This document shows, in pieces, positions 36,541 through 46,871 of a DNA stretch of 64,000 nucleotides. The DNA is from Prostheceraeus crozeri (taxonomy: Eukaryota > Platyhelminthes > Polycladida > Euryleptidae). The translations under genes were made by a program, and so were the position numbers. Every line of letters begins with the position of its first letter. Within the stretch, counting starts at the first letter, position 1. The DNA lies in contig CAJQUW010001813.1 in NCBI GenBank assembly GCA_907163375.1, positions 1 to 64,000 of the forward strand. The letters are read 5' to 3'. The notes below the pieces were generated by a model. That model saw nothing but the letters and a program-made list of their open reading frames with translations, searched no databases and was not told the DNA's origin.

Positions 36541-36678
36541 CAATTATTTTAAATGTAGCACTATTTAGATGTGAAACTTTAATGTGCAGTTATGATTTAG
36601 TTGCTCCCCAATAAGAAAACCAATTCCAGAACTATGTTTAAAGTGAAAAAGACAAGAGATTTACAATGTAAGTTTAAT

Positions 36679-36969
36679 TCAAGCATGAAAAATAAATGAT
36701 GGGTGTAGATCACGTCCCTCAGGCGACTCCATGATCTTTAGGAAGTCATCACACCATTCATGAAATGTTTTATTGTTGCTAAAGTCATGATCGCACTCGT
36801 GTACCGGACACTTCACTGGTAGTCCATTCCGCCTTTGAAGTGCTGACACAGTCAAGGTCTTCCACAGGGCCACTTTGCAGCCGCAAGACAGATGCATGGT
36901 CATGTCCAACTGACCTCCCATAATGACTTGGCTGTCATTTTGAAAATAAAATAGTGGTTTTGAGGACAT
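36679..36969 (-). CDS. Small cysteine/histidine-rich Polinton protein, unknown
   Basis: A 96-residue frame with its own TATA box 58 bp upstream. It has a C-G-C pair near residue 30 and C-P-V-H-E-C-D-H near residue 54-61, so one zinc ion could be bound; the spacing fits no domain I know well. It is the only minus-strand gene on the left arm and is divergent from the 37194 gene. Confidence 0.55.
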   Translation of the reverse strand: MSSKPLFYFQNDSQVIMGGQLDMTMHLSCGCKVALWKTLTVSALQRRNGLPVKCPVHECDHDFSNNKTFHEWCDDFLKIMESPEGRDLHPSFIFHA

Positions 36970-37026
36970 GCTTCTTGTTATGGAACGTTGAGGATAAGTA
37001 CTTAACAGTTTGGAACAATGACATCC

Positions 37027-37034
37027 TTTATATA
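37027..37034 (-). promoter_or_regulatory. TATA box (TATATAAA) for the 36679 gene
   Basis: Minus-strand TATATAAAGG, 58-65 bp upstream of the ATG at 36969. Together with the plus-strand box at 37105 it forms a compact divergent promoter. Confidence 0.6.
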
Positions 37035-37104
37035 GTTATATATATTCTTTAGGGAAGTTCGGTACCTCTCTGATTGGCTGTTAGGATTTCCTTTGTTTAA
37101 AAAG

Positions 37105-37112
37105 TATATAAG
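37105..37112 (+). promoter_or_regulatory. TATA box (TATATAAG) for the 37194 gene
   Basis: Plus-strand TATATAAGTCCG, 82 bp upstream of the ATG at 37194. Confidence 0.6.
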
Positions 37113-37193
37113 TCCGAGGTTTGTACCAATTCTTATCAAAGGTTCTAATCCTCACGTTTACAAGTTACAATTATTTTAAATCTACAAGTCATA

Positions 37194-37655
37194 ATGGATC
37201 GCAAACAGAAAGCCGCAGTTGAGAACGGTACTGCTGATCGTACCACTTCGCCAGTGGAACGTACCAATACACCTCCCCAATCTCCGATGGAGCGATCGAC
37301 AACACCAAACGAGCCGGTGGTGTTCACCCAAGCCCCTGCATCGCCCGACTACTCGAGTGATGAAGATAGTGACGTATCAATCGAGACGATGCGTCACATG
37401 AATAAGAAGTCCATGCGAACACCACTTTATGGACGGGTCACGGTCAAAGTCAAGAACGCCCCGAAAAAGTACCACACCAAACGGGTGTTCATGAGGATGG
37501 AGCCGAACGAGCGGAACCTCACAACCGCTCTCGAATTTTCAGTCATCGACCTTGACACACCACGTCGCTGTCCCTGTGCGCCCAAGAAGACCAGGATCCA
37601 TGTCCAAGTGGACTTGAAAAAACTTGTACCCTTTCCTTACCTTGATGACATTTAG
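37194..37655 (+). CDS. Polinton accessory protein, S/T-P-rich N-terminus, unknown
   Basis: 153 residues. The first 50 are disordered with several S-P and T-P sites. An acidic serine patch (DYSSDEDSD, residues 51-60) is a likely casein-kinase-2 target or short interaction motif. The second half is more ordered and basic (YGRVTVKVKNAPKKY...), ending with a C-P-C-A-P turn and a hydrophobic end. No recognised domain. The strong TATA promoter next to the left terminus suggests early or high expression (inference). Confidence 0.6.
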   Translation: MDRKQKAAVENGTADRTTSPVERTNTPPQSPMERSTTPNEPVVFTQAPASPDYSSDEDSDVSIETMRHMNKKSMRTPLYGRVTVKVKNAPKKYHTKRVFMRMEPNERNLTTALEFSVIDLDTPRRCPCAPKKTRIHVQVDLKKLVPFPYLDDI

Positions 37656-39145
37656 TGTGTTTTTTCTTAATCTCTTTATTTAATATTCATTTGTATATAT
37701 GAACAGACTTGTTTTATCATTTCACAAATCGGTCTTCAATTAAGGTCTGAATGGGAAAGGGGAATAACTATCTACAATTAATGATGTTCAATAACTGAAT
37801 TGAAACAAAAAATCAAGTATGAAGACTTCAACTTGAAATAAATAGGAACATATAACTTTTAAAGAAACAGTTATGTTGTTAATTTTAAAATGCTTGTAGC
37901 AGTCCAGGATGATATCATACATGTGTCATACACGACACCATAAGAATGAGAATGAAAAGACCTTTAGAATGATATAAGGTATGTACCTATTCGATGGGAA
38001 AATCCTAGTTGTATGCTACTGTATGCAAGCAGACAAATGTTAGATTTTTAAATTCACTAAGTTTTTAGCCCATTCTTTAAAGACATGTAGCTCTCTAGTT
38101 ATATGTCATACATGTGTCAAACAATACACCATTAGAATCAGCATGAAAAGAGCATTCGAATGATATATTGTATGTACCCATTTGATGAAAAAATCCTAGT
38201 TGTATGCATCGGTATGCAACTTGAAAAATTCCAAGTTTTTTTACAAAAATGACTAAGTTTACAAATTTTCAAAGTTAAAGTTTTACAACCAAAAATGACC
38301 ATAATATACAAACCTCTACACTTGACCTTGACCTTGACCTTAGACCTGACCTTGACCTTTGACCTTCATACACTTCATACACTTCATACACGGCGGGGGG
38401 GGGCCTGAAAATTTCTCGGGCGCTTCGCGCACTCGAAAATTTATTTACCCATGGGTTCCGGGTGCCATAGATACTCTTCTTGCTTCCCTAACCCTAACCT
38501 TAACCCTAACCTTAACCTTAACCTTAACCTTAACCCTAACCCTAACCCTAACCCTAACCCTAACCCTAACCTCAACCCTAACCCTAACCCTAACCTTAAC
38601 CCTAACCCTAACCCTAACCCTAACCCTAACCTTAACCCTAACCCTAACCCTAACCTTAACCCTAACCCTAACCCTAACCCTAGTATTTTAATTTGATTAT
38701 TTGAATTTTGGCGCGAAATTCAAATTTTCGAAAAAGTCTTTAAATTTGATTATTCGAATTTTGGCGCGAAATTTGAATTTTCGAAATTTAGCGCTTAATT
38801 CAAATTTTAATGTTCTATTCAAACCACATGTTTTATATCTTCAAATATGAATCATTATATGACTATTAATAATAACATGTATATCAAATAATACATCAGT
38901 CCATCAGTTCATATTACTTTGAATTCACTCTACTGTTTACATGTAGAAATCTTTCAACACATATGATGGCACTTCACTCTACTGTTTACATGTAGAAATC
39001 TTTCAACACATATGATGGCACTTCCATTTCTAAGGTTAAAAATAAACCAGCTGTTCCAATTCTTGTTTGAGTTATCAATTTTGTTTAACCGTACCAATTC
39101 CAGGATGTGATGTCATAAGGTCTTTGTTCATAGTTGCTTTGTCAA
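37656..39145. repeat. Repeat-rich non-coding block of the Polinton left arm
   Basis: Contains a 113-bp direct repeat (37916-38028 and 38107-38219), a CCTTGA microsatellite (about 38320-38366), CATACACTT triplication (38366-38393), a telomere-like array (38486-38682), ATTTGAATTTTGGCGCGAAAT twin copies (38700-38800) and a 49-bp unit in two copies (38924-39021). Open frames across the telomere-like array are not genes. Confidence 0.8.
38486..38682 (-). repeat. Telomere-like (TTAGGG)n array inside the Polinton
   Basis: About 197 bp of CCCTAA with interspersed CCTTAA variants on the plus strand (TTAGGG and TTAAGG on the other). It is preceded by a G-run and a short sequence absent from other Polinton parts. 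Confidence 0.92.
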
Positions 39146-39150
39146 TTTCA

Positions 39151-39158
39151 TATATAAA
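39151..39158 (+). promoter_or_regulatory. TATA box (TATATAAA) for the multi-intron gene
   Basis: Followed about 28 bp later by an initiator-like TTTTCACTCATTT (near 39180) and a leader exon ending AAA|GTGAGT at 39260/39261. Confidence 0.55.
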
Positions 39159-39905
39159 GAAGTTGCACACAACGAATTTTCACTCATTTTCAAATTATTT
39201 AGTGTCCATAACAGACGTCGTTCTTCGTTCCTCCGTTCTCCGGTTCTTATTACAATTCTAAAGTGAGTTTTATTGTCATGTTCTGATACTTTATAGGATA
39301 TTCGGGAGTAGGAACATTATTAAGTTTTTATAACCAAATAGCTTAAAATATAGAAGCTTGGGTTTTTAGGATAGGAACACTTTATGTTATATTATTAACC
39401 ATGTTTTTTTTTTAATTTTTCATCCTATATTAAGTCACTGAGCGAGAGACATGAATATATCAGTTTAAATGTAAGTGTATTTAAATCAACAAGATTTTCA
39501 CAGTTTGTAAATCAATAAAAAGATACCTAAATAAAGCCTTCATCCATTTTCAATATTCAGTCTGTCATCTGCTAACAGATGTATAAAATTCAAGCTTGTT
39601 TAATTAAAGCAATTGAGGATTGGTTCAAATTTTCGAAATCTCATTTTCATTCTGTTATTATTTCGAAATTAAATAATGATTAATCAGCTGCTTCCAAATT
39701 TTATGTTTTTTTTATGAACAAACCCTTTTCGAATAAATATCTAATTTTCGACTTTCGGTTTCAATTTCAACTTCAAATTTTATTTCTTCTTAAGATTTGT
39801 CAAATATTAATCTAGTACTTAATAAAGGTTTGAAGATGGTACATAAATGATTTCTCATTTAAAAAGAGATTAAATTATAACAAAATTTTTTTATCCTCTA
39901 CAGAA

Positions 39906-41502
39906 ATGGTTCGACAAGAAAGCATCGCACGGCAACGTCTCATCTTCCATTTCTGTGAGACTTGCCAACTGCCCGTTCGACATGCGAACAAAAGCGGGCA
40001 TAAGGAATGCTCCTTCCGAGAGGACTACACCTACCTCTACTGTCTCACGTGTAAGAGGTATGAAAAGAGCGATGCAAAGGCAAATAGTGACTCCGCGAAA
40101 GCTTTCATTGCCAAGCACACCCCTTGTGCTCAACTAAATGGGAGAAAGGGGATTAACTTAACCTCCAAAGTTATTGTGGCCGAAAAATTGCGAAATGTAA
40201 GCATTTCAGTTATTTATTAGTTCTCAATGTGAAATTAAACATGAATTTTTCCTACTTTCAGCTGTTTCCTAGTGTTCAAAGCTGCCCAAAAATTCCGCAC
40301 TTACCTTCACCGAGGAGCAGACTACCTTCGAGTCCCGTAAGTGTCATTACATAGGTCTCAGTCAACAATAACTGAAAATGCATCAAGTATTTTTAAAAAC
40401 ATACATACTTCGTCAATGAGTTGCAAACATGTCATCATATTTTTCGTTGCAGTCTATGCGATCTCTGTCGCTGAAGAAGCATCACAGAAGCTTCTTGTCT
40501 ACGCCGGCGACAACAACGTCGGTAGAGGACAATGAGGAGAAACCGTATTCAATTCGCGAGTCATCGGAGGATTCGGACTCCTCATCCGAGGATGAAGCCA
40601 CTACTTCAGCGACTTCATCTCCGACGTCCTCTTCCGACGAAGATGATGATTCTGATGTACATGTAAGTATATGACTGGTTAACTGCATGTGTGCAGAACT
40701 GTTTTCATTAAAATTTATTTTAAAACTCACTTGATTATTAATATATTCGTCTACAATTGATTAATTCATCTTTCAGAATGATTCGGTGACTCTTAACAAG
40801 GCGAGGGGATCCGATCAAGAAACCGCAATCCAGCAGGAGGTAAGAGGAATTCACATTTGTATCTAATTAATGTCAAAAAATGGTAAATGGATGATAAACA
40901 ATTGTTCCTTTCAATTACAGGACTCCGTGATGTTTGCGTCTCAAGCGGAGATCTCATTCTCCAACATCCGGGCGTCTCCTAGCTGGAATGTCCACCTACC
41001 ATTGTCGCCGATGATGACTATGGTCCCATCCTCAGCAGCTGATATCCCAGTCCCAGCTCCATCACCTCCAACACCTATCCCAGCCGCAGCCCCTTCCTCT
41101 CCAACACCTCCTATCCCAGCCGCAGTTCCTAAGGCTCCTCTCCCAGTACGCGAGTACAACGTAGACCTTGACGCAACGACGGAGGAGGAGGACATCGTAA
41201 GCAAGTTACGGCGGTGTCAAGAGCGACTGAAACAGTCCGAGGCTCGTGAGGCTCAGTTAATGGAGGACAACAGAGGTTTGGTTGAGTCCTTACAAAATAT
41301 AACTCAATCAAACCTCCTGTTGGCCTCACAAGTAATTAACAGCCAACGACACGACAAAGAGACCTTAGTCCACGTCGAGTGCAGCGATAACACCATCCGT
41401 AGACTAAGACTGACGCGGATGGACGATTTGGGTGGCTGCAGTGAAAGCTGCAGCCACTTGAAACTATATCACAGTGGCATCGTGAAATGCGTCAAGCTCT
41501 AG
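39906..41502 (+). CDS. Multi-intron Polinton accessory gene: zinc-binding N-terminus, acidic-serine and proline-rich linkers, coiled coil
   Basis: Coding exons 39906-40196, 40262-40336, 40453-40662, 40777-40839 and 40921-41502, about 406 residues. Every exon ends at GTAAG(N) and starts after a pyrimidine tract plus CAG, and every coding intron is in phase 0. A leader exon (about 39180-39260) with a 643-bp intron joins just before the ATG (acceptor CTCTACAG at 39903). Residues about 17-60 contain C-x2-C, paired histidines and a further C-x2-C, so one or two zinc ions could bind. Then come a Ser/Asp/Glu-rich stretch (EDSDSSSEDE), a Pro-Ala-rich linker, a coiled coil (KLRRCQERLKQSEAREAQL) and a small cysteine-containing end. 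The family is unknown; a regulatory or scaffolding role is a guess. Such intron density is unusual for a virus-like element. Confidence 0.7.
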
Positions 41503-41657
41503 CTTCTTTTCACTTTTGGAAAAAAATGATTACTTTGAATTTTATGTTTTCTCTTTACAACAGATCGGAACATATGGTATTGCCTAGTGATGACGCTGGC
41601 GTCATTAGATGATAGATGTACATAAGGGCTTGCTGATTTCAATCCTCATCAATAATC

Positions 41658-44600
41658 ATGGTTGTCTGTACCAAGTGTGGAAAAGTGTTCACTCTCATAG
41701 GCAATTTGCAACGACATGAAAAATTTTGTAAGTTAGGAAAAACATATCAATGTAGCAAGTGTCCATATAAGACGAATAGGATGGATAATCTTAAGAGGCA
41801 TAAACTTGTATGCAATAATAAACCGAATGATAGCATAACAGAGTCAAATTCAAATAATCAAAATATATCTACTTCTAAACCAACAACCAGTGCTTCAACT
41901 AACATACAAAGCTTTATGCAATACTGCTCTCGGTGTGGCAAAACGTATAACTCTATAAGTAGATTTCGACAGCATATGAATGTACATAACACAAATAGTG
42001 AGATGAATATGTATAATAACTATGGAACTGTTAGTCTCAGTGAAAGCGCACTCAATGGCCATGCACGTGTGTATGATATCACGCCAACAACACCTACTGT
42101 GGACATAACATCATTCTTAGAAAGCATGCGTTCCATGTTAGGGAATTTAGTGTCTGACTTACTAAGGAGCTATCAATTTCGCGGTCGTCTGATTGCACAA
42201 ATTCGTTATGTCCGTTCTAATCCTCAAGAAGAAGAAGCTTTTCTCGCACACTTTAGCTCATCATCCTCAAACTATATTTATGACTATGATGCTTGGTTTC
42301 AGGATCATCTAAATAGTCTGATAAATCATATTGAAGCCTTCACAAAAAAGGGTAGCAATTGGATTATAGATGATGTACAAAATATAGAGTTCAATGTAAT
42401 AACAAGTCCAATACTGTCAGGTGGACAATCATTTCCTCTACCAAAGAAGTTAAAAACTCTAGAGCTGTCATTAAGGTTAATTCAAATGCAAATGATTGCT
42501 TTCTATATGCAGTTTTATCAATATTGCATTATAATGAAGTACCTTATTCAAGGAATGAAGTAAAATCATATAGTGAGTGGACATCTGAGCTAAATATGGA
42601 AGGCATTTCCACACCAGTATCAATTAAAGATATTCCAAAATTTGAGAAAAATAATGATATTAAAATTAACATTCACTTTTATGAAAATGGACTCAAAGGT
42701 GTTCGTTATAATAGTAACTTTACTGGTAGGCAAACGGTTAATATTTTGCTAATTCTAAACAATGGAGCAGCACACTATTGTGGAATTCCAAAGCTGTCAA
42801 GATTATATAGGAGAACTTTAAAAAGACATAAATACTTCTGCGAAAGATGCACTCAGTCATTCACATATAAAACAACACTAGAACGACACTTCCAGTTTTG
42901 TATTCGAGGAAAAGCACAAATAGAAAAAATGCCATCGGATCTAAAAGTACTAACAAGTAGCATGGAATATCAACTAAGTCCTTCTTTAGTAATTTATGCA
43001 GATATAGAGTGCTACATTGATAATAAAATACATAAACCTGCGGCCATTGGAGCTTATCATGTCTGGCATAATGCCCTTCAATCAAAATTTGAAAACAAGT
43101 ATTACCTCTTTGAGGGAGAAAATTGCATTATGAGTTTCTTGCACCACTTAGAAACTGTAGCCCAAGACTTATATGACAACCAATGTGCAACAACTAGGCA
43201 GCCAATGTCACTGTCAGCGGATGAAACAGCACGCCACGAGAATGCAGAATGTTGCAACAAATGTAAATCAAAATTCAGCGATGAAGTCATAAAAGTTCGT
43301 GATCATGATCATATCACCGGACGATATAGGCAAACATTATGTAGGAAATGCAATCTCCGGTTAAGACTTAACAGACGGGAGCTCCCCATATTTTTCCACA
43401 ATTTTAAAAATTATGATAGCCACATCGTTTGCTATAAAGCGATTGGAAGAATGAAGTCTTGGAAATTAGATGTTGTAGCAGCAACTGCTGAAAAATATAT
43501 AACTTTATCCGCCAGTGTCCCTGTAAATGAATACAAAGGGAAGACAGTATACTTTAAACTAAAATTCTTAGACTCATATCAATTTCTAAGTGCATCCTTG
43601 AGTGAATTAGCCAAGGGCTTGCAAACGTATGAGCATGTAGAGACATTAAGGGTAGAATTTCCACAATTAAGTGATAATGTTTTATATCAGAAGGGAGTGT
43701 TTCCATATTCATACTTCAAAAACTTAAACACGTTGACGGAAGACTGTCTACCACCACAATTTGAATTCTATAATGATCTTACTCGTGAGCACTGTTCCGA
43801 TAGTGAATATGAACACGCTAACAAGGCGTGGATTGAATTTGATTGTAGCACATTTGGTGATTACATGCTGGCATATCTGAAGTTGGATGTTTTATTGTTG
43901 GCAGACATATTTGAAGTGTTTAGAGCATTGAGTCAACGTGAGGATGAAGTCGACCCTGTACATTTTGTCAGTCTCCCACATCTTAGCTCTACCTCAGCAC
44001 TAAATTTCTCTTCCAATGATCCCCCACACTACATACAAGATGAAAATATGTACAATCTATTTGAACGAGGAATTAGAGGGGGTATGACTTTCACCAACAT
44101 TCACCGAGCGCGTGCACGCATTGAAGAATTAGGAAATAATACACATGAAAGTCGACATTTGACCTACTTAGATGTTAATAACCTTTATGGTTCTTCACTC
44201 AGTAGAAATCTACCCCACTCAAATTTCAAATGGTTGAATGAAAGTGAATTAGATAATTTTTTAAATGAAGAAAATGTTCAAAATATAGATGATGATGGTG
44301 AAATCGGCTACATTTTTGATTTAGATTTAGAGTATCCTGCAGCCATTCATGATGACACTGCCGATTTCCCATTAGCTCCAGAAATGCAGATGATTGAAAA
44401 GAGAATGTTTTCACACTATATGAAAAATCTATATGAAAAAGTAAGACCAAATACACATTTTTCTTCTATCAAGAAACTTCTGCTCCATCAATTTGATAGG
44501 GAAAATTATGTAGTCCACTATTCAATTTTAAAATTTTACTTGACCATGGGCATGAGAATCAAGAAGATTCATAGTGTCATAAAATTCACACAAAAGCCTT

Positions 44601-45513
44601 GGTTAAAAACATACATTGATATGAACTCTCAAAAGAGGGCTCAATCAAACACTGACTTCGAAAAGTCATTCTACAAATTGAAAAATAATTCTTTATATGG
44701 TAAAACAACGGAAAATGTAAGGAGAAGGAAAAAATTTAAACTAGTCAACAATGAGAAACAACTACTGAAATTGTCAAATCATCCTCTCTATGTTCAACAC
44801 AAAAATTTGATGAAGATCTGGTTGGTATGGAAATGTACAAACCTTCAATAGTTTTAAATAAATTAATATATGTTGGTCAAGCAGTACTTGACTATAGTAA
44901 GTTGGAAATGTATCAATTATATTACAATGATCTAAAAGGATGTCCACTGATAAATAGAACGCGGCTTTGTGGAGGTGATACCGACAGTTTCTTCCTATGT
45001 TTATACACATCATCATCTGTCCGTCTGGAAGATATACTTCTATACTTCGGTGAAGAGTTTGACTCTTCAAACTATGACAGTCATCACCGACTATACTCAA
45101 CTACAAACAAAGCTAGATTAGGTTGTTTTAAGGATGAGTGTGCTGGAAAGTTGCTTGAGGAAATGATCTTACTAAAACCGAAAATGTATTCAATGAAATA
45201 TCTAGACTCTACGAATCATAGCATCAAACGTGCAAAAGGAATTCAGAGAGAAGCAGTTAAAAAATTGAAACATAATGACTATAGGAGTGTTTATTATAGT
45301 GAGAATGATACAACTGAAGATATGACAATTATAAATTCAAAAAATCACATAGTTAGCACAAAATCATTTAGGAAGCGAGGTCTTTCACTTTGGGAGGATA
45401 AGCGCTGTTGGTTGGATAAAAATTTATCATTACCATATGGACACTATAGCCTAGGTCTTCCCCCACCGTCGAAGAGAAGGAGATGCCTTCCTGTCACAGG
45501 TGATGTAGAATAA
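41658..45513 (+). pseudogene. polB: Protein-primed family B DNA polymerase of the Polinton, two frameshifts
   Basis: Three collinear frames: 41658 to about 42460, about 42460 to 44800, and 44806-45513. The N-terminus has three C2H2-type fingers (CTKCGKVF..., CSKCPYKT..., CSRCGKTY...), then a conserved Polinton N-region (FRGRLIAQIRY, SNWIIDDV). The main part has another finger (YFCERCTQSF), the exonuclease motif YADIEC, an HNH-like D-H-D-H-I-T-G-R-Y segment with C-R-K-C-N, an exonuclease III-like LKLDVLLLADIFEVF, polymerase motif A (YLDVNNLYG), motif B (YKLKNNSLYGK) and motif C (GGDTDSFF). It ends with a basic tail (KRRRC). Both frameshifts are at or next to A5 runs (42452-42456 and 44801-44805). 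It replicates the element by protein priming in the family. Confidence 0.92.
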
Positions 45514-45560
45514 GTCTAAATGAAAACAATATAATATTCCACTTGTAATAGATCTTGCGA

Positions 45561-45730
45561 TTGCTGCATCTTCCGACATGTAGCAACACTTACTAATACA
45601 TAAGTAGTCTTACTAAAATTGAAATTTCTACATCTTTCCGATATGTAGAAATGATTACTAATAAATAGGTAGTCCTAATGTGAATGAATATGTGAAGAAT
45701 TTGTACTCAACATCATTCCGATATGTTGAG
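45561..45730 (+). other. Three hairpins with a constant loop and co-varying stems
   Basis: Behind the polymerase stop lie three stem-loops: 45561-45586 (arms TTGCTGCAT / ATGTAGCAA, one G-U pair), 45624-45652 (arms ATTTCTACAT / ATGTAGAAAT, 10 perfect pairs) and 45706-45730 (arms CTCAACAT / ATGTTGAG). Loops are CTTCCGAC, CTTTCCGAT and CATTCCGAT, so TTCCGAY is constant while the outer stem bases change in matched pairs. The first two are followed by the same TTACTAATA and GTAGTC words. They lie in the polymerase 3' region, 42 bp upstream of the next ORF. Confidence 0.75.
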
Positions 45731-45771
45731 CTAATAAAATAACAAACTTTAGGCAAACATTAAACCTAAAT

Positions 45772-46419
45772 TTGAAACATAGCTTTCGGAACATGCCTCA
45801 TTACATTAGAACATGGAAACTTAGTGACGTTCAAAACGTTCACATAACAAATTCTAAAAGAATAGCATTTCGTCATTCAATAGCAAATAGTGATCGAAAA
45901 CATCGTGGCGTTTGCATTAGTATTGACTCATTGCCTTCACTGAAAGACTTTGCGGATCTCATTGACAACCATAAGACTCGGATCAAGATTCCTCTCGATG
46001 ACAAGGTATGGATAAAGTGTGATTCATCAGTCAAATTATACGTCGGTTTACCAAAACGTGAAGATGTTGAATATCGATTTTTTCGTTTCAGTGACGTCAC
46101 ATGGGAAACCTTTACAAGGGAGATACTACCACAGATAACGTCATTCATTAAAGATGGAGGACATCAAACGGTTGGAAGTTGTAAATCGGATGTTAACTAC
46201 AAAAGCAAAGTCAAAACTCAATCTACAAGAGATCGAGAGGAATATACCCAACCGAAAACAATGGTTACTGATAAAACGCAAATTGAAGCCGACAACGAGC
46301 TTACATCTTGGAAGACCCTCAATGTTAACATGGAGGATTCAGAGGAAGGACAGATCTCTCACTATCATATTCTTTCCAAATGGAACAATCCAATGTATTG
46401 GAAGGGTCATGGAGGGTGA
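45772..46419 (+). CDS. Polinton ORF with two possible PC4-like repeats
   Basis: A 215-residue frame (start could also be the methionine at 45793). Its first 125 residues appear to contain two similar units: one with RKHRGVCISIDSLPSLKDF and ID, the other with VWIKCDSSVKLYVGL and then FFRFSDVTWETFTREILPQI. The pattern of beta strands, a G-I-S-L/W...L...I helix and a closing I/ID resembles the PC4/Sub1 ssDNA-binding fold of transcription coactivators; this is a by-eye inference. The last 90 residues overlap the TBP-like gene in another frame, look low in information, and may be dispensable. The gene is directly downstream of the hairpin cluster. Confidence 0.45.
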   Translation: MKHSFRNMPHYIRTWKLSDVQNVHITNSKRIAFRHSIANSDRKHRGVCISIDSLPSLKDFADLIDNHKTRIKIPLDDKVWIKCDSSVKLYVGLPKREDVEYRFFRFSDVTWETFTREILPQITSFIKDGGHQTVGSCKSDVNYKSKVKTQSTRDREEYTQPKTMVTDKTQIEADNELTSWKTLNVNMEDSEEGQISHYHILSKWNNPMYWKGHGG

Positions 46420-46723
46420 TCTCTCATATCTACACTTAACTTTGGAACATTTACTTGGTGATTCATTATCTGATTGGAAAGTGAAGACAATGACCGTGTT
46501 ATGTGAATTACACTATCACTATGATTTCCGTAAAGTTACATCATCACATAATCTAACTTATGAAGTGGAGTTATTTCCAGCAGCTCAATTGACTAACTGG
46601 CATCCATATCATGTTCATGTGTTCCATAATGGAAAGATTGTGATAACCGGCATTAAAGACATAAGTGATGTGCCTCCCATCATATGTGATTTGAAAAAAT
46701 GTTTCATGAAAACCAAATTGTAG
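46154..46723 (+). CDS. TATA-binding-protein-like protein of the Polinton
   Basis: 189 residues that line up with both halves of the TBP saddle. Half one: a start strand with helix (VVNRMLTTKAKSKLNLQEI), then SMLTWRIQRKDRSLTIIF, FPNGTIQCIG and a helix. Half two: VKTMTVLCELHYHYDF, then the TBP-like Y-E-V-E-L-F-P, then VHVFHNGKIVITGIKD and a closing helix. The Y-E-x-E-L-F-P and (F/V)-x-(S/N)-G-K-(I/V)-V-x-T-G motifs sit where TBP has them. TBP binds TATA boxes and nucleates RNA polymerase assembly, so a viral-type version could act on the TATATAAG promoters in this element. The start codon lies inside the PC4-like ORF (266-bp overlap, other frame). It is intact, unlike most neighbours. Function is inferred. 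Confidence 0.65.
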   Translation: MEDIKRLEVVNRMLTTKAKSKLNLQEIERNIPNRKQWLLIKRKLKPTTSLHLGRPSMLTWRIQRKDRSLTIIFFPNGTIQCIGRVMEGDLSYLHLTLEHLLGDSLSDWKVKTMTVLCELHYHYDFRKVTSSHNLTYEVELFPAAQLTNWHPYHVHVFHNGKIVITGIKDISDVPPIICDLKKCFMKTKL

Positions 46724-46870
46724 ATTTTGTATATATGTGGATAGATAATGAAATGTGAACATGTTTTTTGTATATATGTGAATAGATAATGAAATATGAG
46801 CATGTTTTTGTTTTCCTTATAAACCCTTGTTTTGGAAAAAAGAGAGCAAGTTAATGATACAACATAAAAC
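46724..46870. repeat. Convergence point with 41-bp direct repeat
   Basis: Between the plus- and minus-strand gene sets. TTGTATATATGTG-ATAGATAATG followed by AAAT-TGA-CATG occurs twice in tandem (about 46727-46767 and 46768-46808). The region probably holds polyadenylation signals for both strands. Confidence 0.6.
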
Positions 46871-46871
46871 T

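Noticed and set aside
38359-38696. Frames encoding LTLT and NPNPN repeats
   Set aside because: Translation of the telomere-like array.
40482-40730. Minus-strand serine/acid-rich frame
   Set aside because: Antisense shadow of exon 4 of the multi-intron gene.
42861-43290. Minus-strand frames inside the polymerase
   Set aside because: Antisense shadows of conserved polymerase coding sequence.
41658-45513. Programmed frameshifting in the polymerase
   Set aside because: The A5 runs are not a classic slippery heptamer and no downstream structure was seen; decay or sequencing error is simpler.
45772-46723. PC4-like and TBP-like ORFs as one frameshifted gene
   Set aside because: Both frames are long, the TBP-like half has its own well-placed ATG, and the two match different folds; separate overlapping genes fit better.
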